A stretch of DNA of 64,000 nucleotides from Paracoccus sediminis (GCF_900188295.1 NZ_FZNM01000001.1:124001-188000), one strand, 5' to 3'. Shown: positions 27,277 to 38,735, counted from the first letter of the stretch. A program made the numbers and translations. Notes: generated from the letters alone by a model not told the origin.

Positions 27277-28203
27277 CTACAGCTTGCCGGTCAGTTCCGG
27301 GACCGTCGTGAACAGATCGCCCACCAGGCCATAGTCGGCGATCTGGAAGATGGGCGCTTCCTCGTCCTTGTTGATGGCGACGATGACCTTGCTGTCCTTC
27401 ATGCCCGCAAGGTGCTGGATCGCGCCCGAAATGCCCACGGCCACATAAAGTTCGGGGGCCACCACCTTGCCGGTCTGGCCGACCTGCCAGTCGTTCGGCG
27501 CATAGCCCGAATCCACCGCCGCGCGGGATGCGCCCACCGCCGCGCCCAGCTTGTCGGCCAGGGCCTCGATGATCGCGAACTGCTCCTTGGAGCCGACGCC
27601 GCGCCCGCCCGACACGACGCGCCCCGCCGAGGTCAGTTCGGGGCGGTCCGACGCCGCCACCTCGTCGCCCACCCAGGACGACAGGCCCGGATCGTCGGCC
27701 AGCGTGGCGTCCGACACCGGGGCGCTGCCGCCCGCGCCCGCCGCGTCGAAGCTGGCCGTGCGGATCGTCATGACCTTTTTCGCATCGCGCGAACGGACCG
27801 TCTGGATGGCGTTTCCGGCATAGACCGGACGTTCGAAGGTCTGCGCATCCACGATCCTGGACACGTCGGGGATCACCATGGCGTCCAGCAGCGCCGCCAC
27901 CCGCGGCATCACGTTCTTGGCGTCCGTAGTCGAGGGCGCGGCGATGTGGTCGTAATCGCCCGCCAGCGACACGATCAGCGCAGCGGTGGGTTCCGCCAGC
28001 CTGTGCCCGTAGCGGGCGTCCTCGGCCACCAGCACGCGGGCCACCCCGGCGATGGTCGCGGCGTCCGCCGCCGCGTCGCGGGCGTGCGCCCCCGCGCACA
28101 GCACGGTGACATCGCCCAAAGGCGCCAGCGCATGAACCGCCTTGGCGGTGGCGTCGCGGTTCAGCGTCCCGTGGTTCACTTCGCCCAGCAGAAGAACAGC
28201 CAT
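27277..28203 (-). CDS. etfA: Electron transfer flavoprotein, alpha subunit
   Basis: FAD-carrying large subunit of the soluble ETF dimer that passes electrons from acyl-CoA dehydrogenases to ETF-ubiquinone oxidoreductase. It has 308 residues. The C-terminal FAD-binding domain is evident in [56 protein letters not shown] and [12 protein letters not shown]. It overlaps etfB by three bases and is the second gene of the pair. Confidence 0.97.
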   Translation of the reverse strand: MAVLLLGEVNHGTLNRDATAKAVHALAPLGDVTVLCAGAHARDAAADAATIAGVARVLVAEDARYGHRLAEPTAALIVSLAGDYDHIAAPSTTDAKNVMPRVAALLDAMVIPDVSRIVDAQTFERPVYAGNAIQTVRSRDAKKVMTIRTASFDAAGAGGSAPVSDATLADDPGLSSWVGDEVAASDRPELTSAGRVVSGGRGVGSKEQFAIIEALADKLGAAVGASRAAVDSGYAPNDWQVGQTGKVVAPELYVAVGISGAIQHLAGMKDSKVIVAINKDEEAPIFQIADYGLVGDLFTTVPELTGKL

Positions 28204-28961
28204 CAGATCACCCCCGCTTCTTTCAACTTGCCGACCAGTTCATCGACCGATCCGACCTTGATGCCCGCCTGCCGGCCTTCCGGTTCGCGGGTCGATACGA
28301 CCTCCAGCCGGGGCGCCACATCGACGCCGTAATCGGCGGCGGTTCTTTCCTCCAGCGGCTTCTTCTTGGCCTTCATGATGTTGGGCAGCGACGCATAGCG
28401 CGGTTCGTTCAGGCGCAGGTCGGCGGTCACGATCGCGGGGAGGGCGACGCTGATCGTCTGAAGGCCGCCGTCCACCTCGCGCGTGACCTTTGCGCTGTCG
28501 CCGTCGATCTCGACCTTGGAGGCAAAGGCGGCCTGGCCCCAGCCCAGCAGCGCCGCCAGCATCTGGCCCGTGGCGTTCATGTCGTTGTCGATGGCCTGCT
28601 TGCCCGCGATCACCAGCCGGGGCTGTTCCTGATCGACCACCGCCTTCAGGATCTTGGCCACCGCCAGGGGTTCGATGTCCTGGTGAACATCGTCGGCCGC
28701 CACCACCAGGATCGCCCGGTCCGCGCCCATGGCCAAGGCCGTGCGCAGCGTTTCCGCCGCCTGCTTGACGCCCACGGACACCACCACGACCTCGTCGGCC
28801 ACGCCCTTTTCCTTCAGACGGATCGCTTCCTCGACCGCGATCTCGTCAAAGGGGTTCATCGACATCTTCACATTGGCCAGATCGACACCCGATCCGTCCG
28901 CCTTCACGCGGGCCTTCACGTTATAGTCGATCACCCGCTTCACAGGCACCAGGACCTTCAT
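28203..28961 (-). CDS. etfB: Electron transfer flavoprotein, beta subunit
   Basis: AMP-carrying small ETF subunit, 252 residues, the standard length. [20 protein letters not shown] is the family start. The nucleotide-site segment [20 protein letters not shown] and the conserved loop [31 protein letters not shown], which contacts partner dehydrogenases, are intact. It is the first gene of the etfB-etfA unit. Confidence 0.97.
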   Translation of the reverse strand: MKVLVPVKRVIDYNVKARVKADGSGVDLANVKMSMNPFDEIAVEEAIRLKEKGVADEVVVVSVGVKQAAETLRTALAMGADRAILVVAADDVHQDIEPLAVAKILKAVVDQEQPRLVIAGKQAIDNDMNATGQMLAALLGWGQAAFASKVEIDGDSAKVTREVDGGLQTISVALPAIVTADLRLNEPRYASLPNIMKAKKKPLEERTAADYGVDVAPRLEVVSTREPEGRQAGIKVGSVDELVGKLKEAGVI

Positions 28962-29089
28962 GGGCTACGCTCCCCTTAATCTCCGATTGTCGGGGAAAGT
29001 GTTAGCGACGGATCGGCGCGCGACACAAGACAAAAGCGTCCTTCGACGCAGCGTTTGCGTCGGACATCGTCCGGGCACGGGGCCGGCGT

Positions 29090-29662
29090 TCAGCGGCTGG
29101 CGCCCGGAACCCACAGAATATCGTCCGCCCCGCCGCCATTGGCCACGCGGGCCGCGACGAACAGCCAGTCCGACAGACGGTTCAGATACCGCACCGCCGC
29201 CCCGTTGACGTCGCCCCCGGCCGCCAGGCCCGTGGCGCAGCGTTCCGCCCGCCGGGCCACGGTGCGCGACAGGTGCAGATGCGCCGAAAGAACGGATCCG
29301 CCGGGCAGGATGAAGCTGCGCAAGGGGTCCAGGGCGGCGTTCATGGCATCGATCTCGGATTCCAGCCGTGTGACCTGCGCGTCGATGATCCGCAGCACGG
29401 GATGACCCGCGCGGTGATCCGCGGCCAGGCCCGGCCGGGCCAGATCGGCGCCCAGGTCGAACAGGTCGTTCTGGATCGCCGCCAGCCGGTCCCCCAGATC
29501 GCCCGACGCGTGCAGGCGGCACAGGCCCAGCGTGGCGTTCAGTTCGTCCACGGTGCCATAGGCCTCGACGCGGGGATCGTGCTTGGCGACGCGGCTGCCG
29601 TCGGACAGGGCCGTGTCCCCCTTGTCGCCGGTGCGGGTGTAGATGCGGTTCAGAACGACCAT
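29090..29662 (-). CDS. PduO-type cob(I)alamin adenosyltransferase
   Basis: Adds the adenosyl group of ATP to cob(I)alamin to make coenzyme B12. It has 190 residues. The ATP-binding N-terminus RIYTRTGDKGDTALSDGSRV and EAYGTVDELNATLGL are diagnostic of the PduO/EutT-like family, as is VARRAERCATGL and YLNRLSDWLFVAAR. Its start overlaps the stop of the small membrane gene upstream by one base (TGATG), so the two are coupled. Confidence 0.95.
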   Translation of the reverse strand: MVVLNRIYTRTGDKGDTALSDGSRVAKHDPRVEAYGTVDELNATLGLCRLHASGDLGDRLAAIQNDLFDLGADLARPGLAADHRAGHPVLRIIDAQVTRLESEIDAMNAALDPLRSFILPGGSVLSAHLHLSRTVARRAERCATGLAAGGDVNGAAVRYLNRLSDWLFVAARVANGGGADDILWVPGASR

Positions 29663-29862
29663 CAGCGGCCTCCAAGCCAGACGAACAGCATGATGAGCGC
29701 GACGGCTGCGGCCTGCGCGATCAGGCGCCAGCGCATCATCCGGTTGCCGTGCTTGCGGTTCCAGTCGCCGCCCTTGGCAAAGCCGCCGATGCCGGTCGCA
29801 AGGATCGCAAGCACCGCCAGCATCGCCAGCGCGATCACGTAGAACAGGGGTCCGTCGGTCAT
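29662..29862 (-). CDS. HIG1-domain twin-helix membrane protein
   Basis: A 66-residue protein with two membrane helices (about 6-26 and 46-63) joined by a basic loop GGDWNRKHGNRMMRWRLIAQ. The pattern gGDxNrkxxNrxMRWRv is that of HIG1/RCF-like domains, which in mitochondria stabilise cytochrome oxidase supercomplexes. Genes like this are often found beside the cobalamin adenosyltransferase in Rhodobacterales. The function here is unproven. Confidence 0.8.
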   Translation of the reverse strand: MTDGPLFYVIALAMLAVLAILATGIGGFAKGGDWNRKHGNRMMRWRLIAQAAAVALIMLFVWLGGR

Positions 29863-29889
29863 GCTATCCGCCTTTCGCTGGTCCGGACC

Positions 29890-30708
29890 CTATCCGTGGC
29901 GGGCGAACCAGTCCAGAGCGCGCGTGGGCAGAAGCCTCCGGGCCGCGCCCGACATCCAGGTCGGCGTGGTGACGTAATAGCGCGGGCGCGGACGGGCGGC
30001 GGTCAGCGCATGGGCGATCCGGTCGCTGACCGCGGACGGCGGCAGTTCGAACCGGTCCCTGCCCGAGGGTTCGTAAAGCCGCTTCAGCAGGCTGGCGCGG
30101 TATTCATCCGCCCGCGCGCTGTTTCGCCAATCCACCCAGCGTTCGAAATGCGGGACGGCGTTTTCCCGGATGCGGCTGGCGATCGGGCCGGGTTCGATCA
30201 GGATGACCTTGACCGGAGTCCCTGCCATTTCCAGCCGCAGTACATCGGTCAGCCCTTCCAAGGCGAACTTGGTCGCGACATAGGGTCCGCGCCACCGGAT
30301 CCCGATCAGGCCCAGGACCGAACTGATGTTGACGATCCGCCCGCCCTGCCGGCGGAAATGCGGAATCAGCCGGACGGTCAGGTCATGGGCGCCGAACAGG
30401 TTGGTTTCGAAGATCGAGCGCAAGGCCCCCCGCGGCATGTCCTCGACCGCGCCGGGCAGGGCGAAGGCGGCGTTGTTGACAAGGGCGTCCAGGGGGCCGC
30501 CGGACAGAACCCGATCGGCCAGCCGCGCCACGCTGCCGTCATCAGAGAGATCCAGGTGATGACACTCCATCCCCTCGGCCCGGCGGGCGGCGATGTCGTC
30601 GGGCTTGCGACAGGTGGCGACGACCTGCCAGCCCAGCGACTGCATCCGCCGCGCGGCATCCAGCCCGATGCCGGACGAACAGCCGGTAATCAGCACGCGT
30701 CCGGTCAT
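29890..30708 (-). CDS. Short-chain dehydrogenase/reductase
   Basis: Classical SDR of 272 residues from ATG 30708. The cofactor loop is TGCSSGIGLDAARR, the NNAAFALPG motif corresponds to NNAG, and the active site shows Ser in NISSVLG and YVATKFALEG (Tyr-x3-Lys). RIRENAVPHFERWVDW is typical of the group of SDRs related to YbbO/retinol dehydrogenases. Its start overlaps the SH3 gene stop (ATGA). The substrate is unknown. Confidence 0.88.
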   Translation of the reverse strand: MTGRVLITGCSSGIGLDAARRMQSLGWQVVATCRKPDDIAARRAEGMECHHLDLSDDGSVARLADRVLSGGPLDALVNNAAFALPGAVEDMPRGALRSIFETNLFGAHDLTVRLIPHFRRQGGRIVNISSVLGLIGIRWRGPYVATKFALEGLTDVLRLEMAGTPVKVILIEPGPIASRIRENAVPHFERWVDWRNSARADEYRASLLKRLYEPSGRDRFELPPSAVSDRIAHALTAARPRPRYYVTTPTWMSGAARRLLPTRALDWFARHG

Positions 30709-31196
30709 GGTGCGGTAGCCGACAGGAATCGGCTCGCGACATAGCCGCTTCGCCCTTCGGCGTCGCGGATGTTGACCCATTCCGCACCCGTCGGTTCCAG
30801 GGCCGCGACCGCCGCTCCGCGGCGCAGGGACGTGACCACCCGGTCGCCGGTCGATGGCCCGGCCCGGACGTTCACCCGGTCGCCGGTCACATAAAGGACG
30901 GGGCCATCCCCAGCCGCAGGGGCGGGCGCCGGCGTTCGGTCGCCATATTCCGGCGACGGACGCAGAGCCGGGCCAGGAAAACGCTGCACCTGCTGGGGCG
31001 TCTGGTCCTCGGCCTGGACGACAACGGGCGTCGGCTGTTCCGGCACCGGGACCGGGGCTGTTCCCGGATCCTGCGCGGCAGGCTGGGGATCGGCCGCAGG
31101 GCGGCGTTCGGCGCGCGGGTTGCCGTCGCCCCAGATCGAAAGCGCCAGGAACAATCCCGCCAGCGTCGCCAGCATCAGCGCCCCCAGTCTGATCAT
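30705..31196 (-). CDS. SH3-domain envelope protein
   Basis: A 163-residue protein. An N-terminal membrane anchor or signal ([19 protein letters not shown]) is followed by a Pro/Ala-rich linker of about 70 residues. A bacterial SH3 (SH3_3) domain then occupies roughly residues 98-160: [21 protein letters not shown] and [22 protein letters not shown]. Such domains usually bind peptidoglycan or act in envelope assembly; the role here is inferred. It precedes the SDR gene in one unit and diverges from parC. Confidence 0.85.
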   Translation of the reverse strand: MIRLGALMLATLAGLFLALSIWGDGNPRAERRPAADPQPAAQDPGTAPVPVPEQPTPVVVQAEDQTPQQVQRFPGPALRPSPEYGDRTPAPAPAAGDGPVLYVTGDRVNVRAGPSTGDRVVTSLRRGAAVAALEPTGAEWVNIRDAEGRSGYVASRFLSATAP

Positions 31197-31321
31197 GCGA
31201 CGTCCCCCACCGATCCCTTGGGGATCTTGTTACCTCATGCCGCTGTGCAACGCCAACGCCCGCGCGGCCGTTCCGCGATTCCCGCTGGACCGCGCCGGGC
31301 TGGCGCCCTATCTGGTGGCGC

Positions 31322-33562
31322 ATGTCCAGCCTGCCCATCGACCCTGACGACAACACCCAGACCGAACCTCTCAGCCGCGCGATCGGCGAACGGTATCTGA
31401 CCTATGCCCTGTCCACGATCATGCACCGGGCGCTGCCCGATGCGCGCGACGGGCTGAAGCCGGTCCACCGCCGCATCCTGTATGCGATGCGCGAACTGCG
31501 GCTGGCGCCGAACGGCGCGTTCCGCAAGTCGGCCAAGATCACCGGCGACGTGATGGGCAACTATCACCCCCACGGGGACGCCGCGATCTATGACGCGATG
31601 GCGCGGCTGGCCCAGGATTTCGCCATGCGCTATCCGCTGGTGAACGGGCAGGGGAACTTCGGCAACATCGACGGCGACAACCCGGCCGCCGCCCGGTATA
31701 CCGAGGCGCGGCTGGCGCAGGCGTCCGAGGCGCTGATGGACGGCCTGGCCGAGGATGCGGTGGATTTCCGCCCGAATTACGACGGCACCTTGCAGGAGCC
31801 GATCGTCCTGCCCGCTGCCTTTCCGAACCTGCTGGCGAACGGCGCGTCCGGAATTGCCGTGGGGATGGCCACCAACATCCCGCCCCACAACCTTCACGAG
31901 GTGGTCGACGCCTGCCTGCACCTCATCAAGACGCCGGATGCGCGCGACGACACCCTTGCCGGAATCATCCAGGGGCCGGATTTCCCGACCGGCGGCGTCA
32001 TCGTGGAAAACCGCGACACCATCGCCGAGGCCTATCGCACCGGGCGCGGCGCCTTTCGCCTGCGCGCCCGCTGGGCGGTCGAGGATCTGGGCCGGGGCGT
32101 CTGGCAGGTCGTCGTGACCGAGATCCCCTATCAGGTGCAGAAATCCAGGCTGATCGAACGGCTGGCCGACCTGATCCAGACCAAGCGCATTCCGATCCTG
32201 GCCGATGTGCGCGACGAATCGGCCGAGGATATCCGCATCGTCCTGGAACCCCGGACCCGCGGCGTCGATCCCGAACAGATGATGGCCGCGCTGTTCCGCG
32301 TGAGCGATCTGGAAATCCGCTTCAGCATGAACATGAACGTGCTGATCGACGGGCGGGTGCCCAAGGTCTGTTCGCTCAAGGAGGTGCTGCGCGCCTTTCT
32401 GGACCACCGGCGCGAGGTTCTGGTGCGCCGCGCCCATCACCGGCTGGAACGGATCGCCACCCGGTTGGAGGTTCTGGAAGGCTATCTGATCGCCTATCTG
32501 AACCTGGACCGCGTGATCGCCATCATCCGCCACGAGGACGATCCCAAGGCGGTCATGATCGCCGAATTCGCCCTGACCGAGGTGCAGGTCGAGGCGATCC
32601 TGAACATGCGCCTGCGTGCCCTGCGCAAGCTGGAGGAGATCGAACTGCGCGCCGAACGCGATGCCCTGCTGGACGAACGCGGGGGCTTGCAGGCGATGCT
32701 GGCCGACGAACGCGCGCAATGGGCGCGCATTGCCGACCAGTTGAAAGAGGTGCGCAACCTGTTCGGCAAGTCCAGGCCCGCGGGCCAGCGCCGCACCCGG
32801 ATCGCCGAGGCGCAGGACATCGCGCCCATCGACCTGGATTCCATGATCGAGCGTGAGCCGCTGACCGTGATCCTGTCCCGGATGGGCTGGATCCGCACGA
32901 TGAAGGGCCATCAGCCCCTGGACGCCGAGGTCAAGTTCAAGGACGGCGACGGGCCGGGATTGGCGGTCCATGCCGAAACGACCGACAAGCTGATGATCTT
33001 CGCCTCGAACGGGCGGTTCTACACGCTGCCCGCCAACAACCTGCCCGGCGGCCGCGGCATGGGCGAACCCTTGCGCCTGATGATCGACCTGCCGAACGAG
33101 GCCGAGGTGATCGCCTTGTTCCCCTGGCGCGCCGACCAGAAATATCTGGTGGCGTCAAAGGCCGGGGATGGCTTCATCGTGGGGGCGGGCGACATCCTGG
33201 CCCAGACCAAGACCGGCAAGCAGGTGCTGAACGGCGACGCGATGCTGTGCCGCCCGGTCGGCGGCGATCATCTGGCCGTAGTCGGCACGAACCGCAAGAT
33301 GCTGGTCTTTCCCCTGTCGGAACTTCCGGAAATGGCGCGGGGCAAGGGCGTGAAGCTGCAAAAATACCGCAGCGGCGGCGGGCTGGTGGCCGATGACACC
33401 CTGTCGGATGCCGCCTTCATCACCTTGGCCGACGGGCTGCGGTGGCAGGAAAGCGGCGGCCGTACACGGACGGAACCGGATCTGAGCGCATGGCTGGGCA
33501 AGCGCGCCGGCAGCGGCAGCATGGCGCCGCGCGGCTTTCCGCGCGACAACAAGTTCAACTGA
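31322..33562 (+). CDS. parC: DNA topoisomerase IV subunit A
   Basis: Cleaving and religating subunit of the chromosome decatenase, 746 residues. It is intact: [33 protein letters not shown] and the catalytic tyrosine Y126 in AARYTEARL. The [13 protein letters not shown] motif follows, then a C-terminal beta-propeller region with repeats such as [10 protein letters not shown] and [11 protein letters not shown]. It is slightly more similar in layout to ParC than GyrA because the C-terminal domain is short and lacks a clear GyrA box. It diverges from the SH3 gene. Confidence 0.94.
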   Translation: MSSLPIDPDDNTQTEPLSRAIGERYLTYALSTIMHRALPDARDGLKPVHRRILYAMRELRLAPNGAFRKSAKITGDVMGNYHPHGDAAIYDAMARLAQDFAMRYPLVNGQGNFGNIDGDNPAAARYTEARLAQASEALMDGLAEDAVDFRPNYDGTLQEPIVLPAAFPNLLANGASGIAVGMATNIPPHNLHEVVDACLHLIKTPDARDDTLAGIIQGPDFPTGGVIVENRDTIAEAYRTGRGAFRLRARWAVEDLGRGVWQVVVTEIPYQVQKSRLIERLADLIQTKRIPILADVRDESAEDIRIVLEPRTRGVDPEQMMAALFRVSDLEIRFSMNMNVLIDGRVPKVCSLKEVLRAFLDHRREVLVRRAHHRLERIATRLEVLEGYLIAYLNLDRVIAIIRHEDDPKAVMIAEFALTEVQVEAILNMRLRALRKLEEIELRAERDALLDERGGLQAMLADERAQWARIADQLKEVRNLFGKSRPAGQRRTRIAEAQDIAPIDLDSMIEREPLTVILSRMGWIRTMKGHQPLDAEVKFKDGDGPGLAVHAETTDKLMIFASNGRFYTLPANNLPGGRGMGEPLRLMIDLPNEAEVIALFPWRADQKYLVASKAGDGFIVGAGDILAQTKTGKQVLNGDAMLCRPVGGDHLAVVGTNRKMLVFPLSELPEMARGKGVKLQKYRSGGGLVADDTLSDAAFITLADGLRWQESGGRTRTEPDLSAWLGKRAGSGSMAPRGFPRDNKFN

Positions 33563-33609
33563 CAAGCAGTTGGCGCCCTTTGGCGGGCGTCGGCCGGGGG
33601 CCCTGCCTT

Positions 33610-33709
33610 GCCCGCCGCAATGCGGCGGGCTTTCCAGGATATCTCAAGCCAGCATGAAAAGCGGTCCCCTGCTGCCTCGACCCTCGCCTCGACCAGCAGG
33701 GGACTTTTC
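33610..33709 (+). terminator. Tandem terminator hairpins after parC
   Basis: The first hairpin is GCCCGCCGC-AAT-GCGGCGGGC (33610-33630) followed by TTT. The second pairs GTCCCCTGCTG (33664-33674) with CAGCAGGGGAC (33694-33704), followed by TTTT and preceded by AAAA. Both stand between parC and the convergent SDR gene; the second can act in either direction. Confidence 0.8.
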
Positions 33710-33812
33710 TTCGGGACGCTCATCGCCGTCCCACCTTGTATCGTGGGATCCCTGTCAGCCGGAAGATCGTTCGGTCCGGTCAAGGCATCCCCGCTAGAGA
33801 CAGGAATTCCTT

Positions 33813-34712
33813 CTACAGGCCCCCGCCGCCGACCGATCCGAAATATTCGCCGGTAATGTAGCTTGCCTCATCAGAGGCCAGCAGGACATAAATCGGCGCC
33901 AGTTCGACCGGCTGGCCGGGACGGCCAAGGGGCTGGTTCTTGCCGTGTTCCGACGCTTTTTTCGTTGGCTGGCCGCCCGAAACCTGCAAGGCGGTCCAAT
34001 AGGGACCGGGACAGACGGCATTCACCCGGATGCCGCGCGGGGCCAGCTGCTTGGCCAAGGACTGCGCGAAGGCGACATTGGCCGCCTTGGTCTGGGCATA
34101 GTCGAACAGCAGTTCGGACGCCGAAAACGCCTGCACCGACGACGTGATGATGATCGACCCGCCCGCACCCATGTGCGGCAAGGCCGCACGGGTGATCCAG
34201 AAGGGGGCATAGATGTTGGTCTTGATGGTGGCGTCGAAATTCTCGGTCGTCAGATCCTCCAGCCTTTCGCAGAATTGCTGGCGGCCGGCGTTGTTGACCA
34301 GAACATCCAGCCCGCCAAGAGCCTCGACCGCCTGGGACACCAGCGTGGCGCAGAAATCCTCGTCCCGCAGGTCGCCGGGGATGGCCACGGCCTTGCGGCC
34401 CTCGGCTTCGATCAGGGCAACCACCTTGTCGGCATCTTCCTGTTCGTCGGGCAGATAGTTGATGGCGACATCCGCCCCCTCGCGGGCATAGGCGATGGCC
34501 GCCGCCGCGCCGATGCCGCTGTCCCCGCCTGTAATCAGCGCCCGCTTGCCCGTCAGGCGGCCGCTGCCGCGATAGCTGGTCTCGCCATGGTCGGGCAGGG
34601 GATCCATCCGGCTGGCCAAGCCGGGAAAGGGCTGTTCCTGTTTAGGGAAGTCGGGCCTAGGCAGGCGAGGGTTCTGAATGGCGCCACTGCGGAAGGGTTG
34701 GTCGGTGGACAT
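33813..34712 (-). CDS. SDR oxidoreductase, YghA/stress type
   Basis: Extended-N-terminus SDR of 299 residues from ATG 34712 (MSTDQPFRSGAIQNPRLP). The N-terminal 50 residues (PFPGLASRMDPLPDHGE) are characteristic of the YghA/YhdF group, often induced by general stress. LITGGDSGIGAAAAIAY is the NAD(P) loop, and the active site is TSSVQAF with YAQTKAANVAF. It ends GEYFGSVGGGGL. The substrate is not known. Confidence 0.9.
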   Translation of the reverse strand: MSTDQPFRSGAIQNPRLPRPDFPKQEQPFPGLASRMDPLPDHGETSYRGSGRLTGKRALITGGDSGIGAAAAIAYAREGADVAINYLPDEQEDADKVVALIEAEGRKAVAIPGDLRDEDFCATLVSQAVEALGGLDVLVNNAGRQQFCERLEDLTTENFDATIKTNIYAPFWITRAALPHMGAGGSIIITSSVQAFSASELLFDYAQTKAANVAFAQSLAKQLAPRGIRVNAVCPGPYWTALQVSGGQPTKKASEHGKNQPLGRPGQPVELAPIYVLLASDEASYITGEYFGSVGGGGL

Positions 34713-34766
34713 GGGCTTTCCTTTTCGGTTGCCTTGCCAAACCGCCTGCAACCGCCAGGGTTCCCA

Positions 34767-35351
34767 TCAGCGGCGCCGCACCCATTTCCAGCCGGTAATC
34801 ATCGGACGCACCAGATCCTCTCGTTTCCATAGGCGATAGAAGACGATGGCGGCCACATGCAGCACGACCAGAACAAAGATCAGGTCTGCGCCCCGATAGT
34901 GCCAGCGCAGGGCGGCCCGCGACGTTTCCGAACCGACCTGCGAGGCGAGGGGTCCGACGTTGATATAGTCGTCTGGATCGGCGAACAATCCGCTGCCGAC
35001 CTGCATGGTCAGGATGGCCAGCATCGCCAGCACCGCCAGCGCGCCGACCGGACTGTGCCCCGGCCAGTTGCTGGGCTGCGGCCGCCCCATGTCCCGAGCA
35101 TAGGACAGGATGGCGCGTGGACCGCGGACGAACTGGCCGAATCGCGCGGATGCGGGTCCGACGATGCCCCAGATCAACCGAAAGGCCAGCAAGCCGATGA
35201 TCGCGTAACCAAGCCAGAAATGCAGGGTCATTATCGAGGGGCCGAATTTGCCCAGCAGCCAGTTCGCAATCACCAGCGTTGCAAGCGCCCAATGGAAAGC
35301 TCGCAGCGCCGGATCCCAAACCCGCTCCTTGCGCGCGGGTTGGTCCTTCAT
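34767..35351 (-). CDS. Cytochrome b561-like membrane protein
   Basis: A di-haem b-type cytochrome of 194 residues, from ATG 35351. Four membrane helices carry probable haem ligands: H21 in AFHWALATLVIANWLL, H45 in LHFWLGYAIIGLLAFRLIWG, and later HYRGADLIFVLVVLHVAAIVF. The start overlaps the stop of the cytochrome c' gene by one base (TGATG). The pair is likely a small electron-transfer module, cytochrome b handing electrons to or from the periplasmic cytochrome c'. Confidence 0.88.
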   Translation of the reverse strand: MKDQPARKERVWDPALRAFHWALATLVIANWLLGKFGPSIMTLHFWLGYAIIGLLAFRLIWGIVGPASARFGQFVRGPRAILSYARDMGRPQPSNWPGHSPVGALAVLAMLAILTMQVGSGLFADPDDYINVGPLASQVGSETSRAALRWHYRGADLIFVLVVLHVAAIVFYRLWKREDLVRPMITGWKWVRRR

Positions 35352-35806
35352 CAATCGGCCTTGCGGTAATCGTCGTGACAGGCCTTGCAGGCGCCGCCCA
35401 GTCTTTGCACCACGGGGCCAAGATTTTCCTGCCCGCCCGCTACGGCAGCGGGGCTGCCTGCGGCGGCTTCGACCAGCCCCGCGAACTTGCTGCGGAAATC
35501 GTCAGGATTTTCCCAGATCGCGGGCAAGGCTTCCGATTCGTCGGTGTCCTCGGACGAGGTGCCGTCGATGAACAGGGCGGGGGCGTCGTATTGGGTCAGC
35601 GCGACGATGTTGGCGGCGGCGCGGCCGGCTGCGGCCTCGTCATAGGGGATTTCGCCTTTCGCCATCCCCGACAGCGTGCCCATGTTCAAGCCCAGCATCG
35701 TCATGAAACCTTGGCGCGCCTCAAGCGCGTCTTCCACCGATTGCGCGGTGGCGACGGCAGGCAGGCCAAGCATGGCAACAAGGACGGCGGCTTTGACGGT
35801 CATCAT
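35351..35806 (-). CDS. Cytochrome c'
   Basis: Periplasmic high-spin c-type cytochrome of 151 residues starting at ATG 35806 with GGAGAC upstream. It has a signal peptide (VKAAVLVAMLGLPAVATA|QS), a four-helix body beginning VEDALEARQGFMTMLG, and a C-terminal haem site CKACHDDYRK. The family binds NO and may protect against nitrosative stress. It is coupled to the cytochrome b gene. Confidence 0.92.
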   Translation of the reverse strand: MMTVKAAVLVAMLGLPAVATAQSVEDALEARQGFMTMLGLNMGTLSGMAKGEIPYDEAAAGRAAANIVALTQYDAPALFIDGTSSEDTDESEALPAIWENPDDFRSKFAGLVEAAAGSPAAVAGGQENLGPVVQRLGGACKACHDDYRKAD

Positions 35807-35927
35807 GGCTGTCTCCTGAAAGGCTGGCGTTGATACGGTGCAAGATGCGGGAAACGAAGGCGAAAGCAAATGCGGGATGGTCGCGGCGGAACGGAAAAGG
35901 CGGCCCCAGTGGGGCCGCCTGCGGCGG

Positions 35928-36848
35928 TCACGTATACAGCTTGGCCACACCAACCTCGTTGTGGATGTCGTCGATCGCGGGACGGTCCAGTTTCAGCGCG
36001 CGGGCAAGGCGGTCCAGATAGCGCGCCTCGTCCTCGTGGTCGAGATCGATGGCCAGAAGCGACATCAGATAGACCTGCGATTCAAGGCCTTTGGGAACGT
36101 CGCGGGCCAAAGCTTCGGCATCCACGGGCGCGGCCATCTGGTCGCGGATGAACTGGCGTTCGTCGTCGTCCAGATCGTCGCCCAATTTGCCCAGAAGACG
36201 CTGCTTTTCGGCCTCGTCGATGGTGCCGTCGGATTTCGCGGCCTGGATCATCGCCCTCAGCATCAATCCGGCCACGGCGTTCTGTTCGGGGGTTGGCGCG
36301 ATCTCGGGTTCGCCCTTGTTGACCACGGCATCGTTGAACAGTTCGCCGAAGCTGGCGTCATTCGTGGGTTGCGAATCCTTCTGCGCCAGACGTCCTGCAA
36401 CGCCACCGGCAGCCGCGCCGCCCAGAAGACCGCCCAGCAGGTCGCCCAAACCGCCCCCGGTGCCGGCGCTGCGGGTCTTGGAACCGCCGCTCAGTTGGCC
36501 CAGCAGATCGCCCAGTCCCCCGCCGCCGCCGGTGCGGGATCGGGTCGTCAGGGTGTCCAGAATCCCGCCCAGCCCGCCGGTCGCCCCCCGAGAGTTCGGC
36601 CCGCCATAGCGCGATCCGCTGCCCGGACGACCGCCGCCCAGAACCTGACCCAGCAGATCGTTCAGGCCGCCGCCCGCACCCGGCGTCGTGTTGTTGCGAA
36701 ACAGGTCGCCCAAAAGCCCGCCGCTGGCCCCGGTCTGCGTGACCGGACCGCCGGGGCGGCCCTGCGGGCGCTGCTGCATGGCGGCGCCCAGGCCTTTGGC
36801 AAGAATGACACCGGCCGCCACCCGGCCCAGTGTTTTCATCAGGCTCAT
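35928..36848 (-). CDS. DUF533 (TerB-like) protein
   Basis: A 306-residue inner-membrane-associated protein from ATG 36848, behind an AGGAGG site. After MSLMKTLGRVAAGVILAKGLG, the N-terminal half (residues 30-160) is Gly-rich with repeated GGLxDLLGxLxGG units. The C-terminal 120 residues form a TerB-like helical domain: LMLRAMIQAAKSDGTIDEAEKQRLL and MSLLAIDLDHEDEARYL. Function unknown; related E. coli YebE is envelope-stress induced. It diverges from the tuf gene. Confidence 0.85.
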   Translation of the reverse strand: MSLMKTLGRVAAGVILAKGLGAAMQQRPQGRPGGPVTQTGASGGLLGDLFRNNTTPGAGGGLNDLLGQVLGGGRPGSGSRYGGPNSRGATGGLGGILDTLTTRSRTGGGGGLGDLLGQLSGGSKTRSAGTGGGLGDLLGGLLGGAAAGGVAGRLAQKDSQPTNDASFGELFNDAVVNKGEPEIAPTPEQNAVAGLMLRAMIQAAKSDGTIDEAEKQRLLGKLGDDLDDDERQFIRDQMAAPVDAEALARDVPKGLESQVYLMSLLAIDLDHEDEARYLDRLARALKLDRPAIDDIHNEVGVAKLYT

Positions 36849-36970
36849 GTCGGATCCTCCTTTTGGGGATCGGCGCGGTTGTCCGATCCCGGTCGGTCCC
36901 CGAACGAGGGATCGGGGGGATCGGTTCCCGCCACATCCCGGTTCGGCGGGCACGGGCAGCGGAGGTGCCC

Positions 36971-36997
36971 TTGATTTTTCCGTGATCGGCTTATACA
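36971..36997 (+). promoter_or_regulatory. tuf: Probable tuf promoter
   Basis: TTGATT (36971-36976) and TATACA (36992-36997) are separated by 15 bases (16 if the -35 is read as CTTGAT). They lie 60 bases before tuf in the gap shared with the divergent DUF533 gene. A strong promoter is expected here. Confidence 0.5.
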
Positions 36998-37057
36998 TCG
37001 CGGCGCACGTCAAATCGGGGCCGTCTCGCCATGCCCCGCGATCAGGAGAGGCCGTAG

Positions 37058-38233
<1,176 letters not shown>

Positions 38234-38262
38234 GCTGACAGGCTTGCAACGGACCACAAGGG

Positions 38263-38290
38263 GCCGCTTCCGAAAGGGGGCGGCTTTTTT
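38263..38290 (+). terminator. Terminator after tuf
   Basis: GCCGCTTCC, tetraloop GAAA, GGGGGCGGC then TTTTTT. A canonical Rho-independent terminator 29 bases after the tuf stop. Confidence 0.92.
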
Positions 38291-38444
38291 GGTCGGGGGA
38301 AAGCCTTGCATTGTCTGAGGACATGCCACGGGCCATGGTCGGATCGCCCGCCCCTGACGGAAGGCTTAAGCCGGATAGGGCATCGTTGACCGTCGCGCGG
38401 TTCTGCCGCAAGATCGGATCCGCGAACAGAAGCGGATCAAGCCC

Positions 38445-38735
38445 GTGTGCCAGATTTTTGCGGGGCAGCACCCCGAGCGTTACGAGACCGTCACCCGCAG
38501 GCTGCGGCTGAACGGGCAATCCACCTCGATCCGGCTTGAACGCGCGTTCTGGCATATCCTGGACGACATCGCCGCGCGCGAGGGCGTCTCGACCCCTGCG
38601 TTCATTTCCAGGCTGCACGCCGAGGTTCTGGAACTGCATGGAGAGGCCCGGAACTTCACCTCGCTTCTGCGCTGCGCCTGTACCATCCACTTGGGCGAGG
38701 AGCAGCATTTCGCCCCCGCCATCGCCGCGGAATAA
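38445..38735 (+). CDS. Ribbon-helix-helix domain protein
   Basis: A 96-residue protein of the RHH_4 type, from GTG 38445. The core LNGQSTSIRLERAFWHILDDIAAREGVSTPAFI resembles the ribbon-helix-helix DNA-binding fold. The C-terminal part has two cysteines (RCACTI). Such proteins are common in alphaproteobacteria and their targets are mostly unknown. It is a single gene between the tuf terminator and the glyoxalase gene. There is no toxin gene beside it, so an antitoxin role is not supported. Confidence 0.78.
   Translation: MCQIFAGQHPERYETVTRRLRLNGQSTSIRLERAFWHILDDIAAREGVSTPAFISRLHAEVLELHGEARNFTSLLRCACTIHLGEEQHFAPAIAAE

Noticed and set aside
26182-28332. A 716-codon plus-strand frame over hbdA and etfA
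   Set aside because: Antisense to two well-supported genes; no domain seen.
38234-38444. A small ORF or promoter-borne RNA after the tuf terminator
   Set aside because: Only short frames and no convincing structure beyond the terminator.
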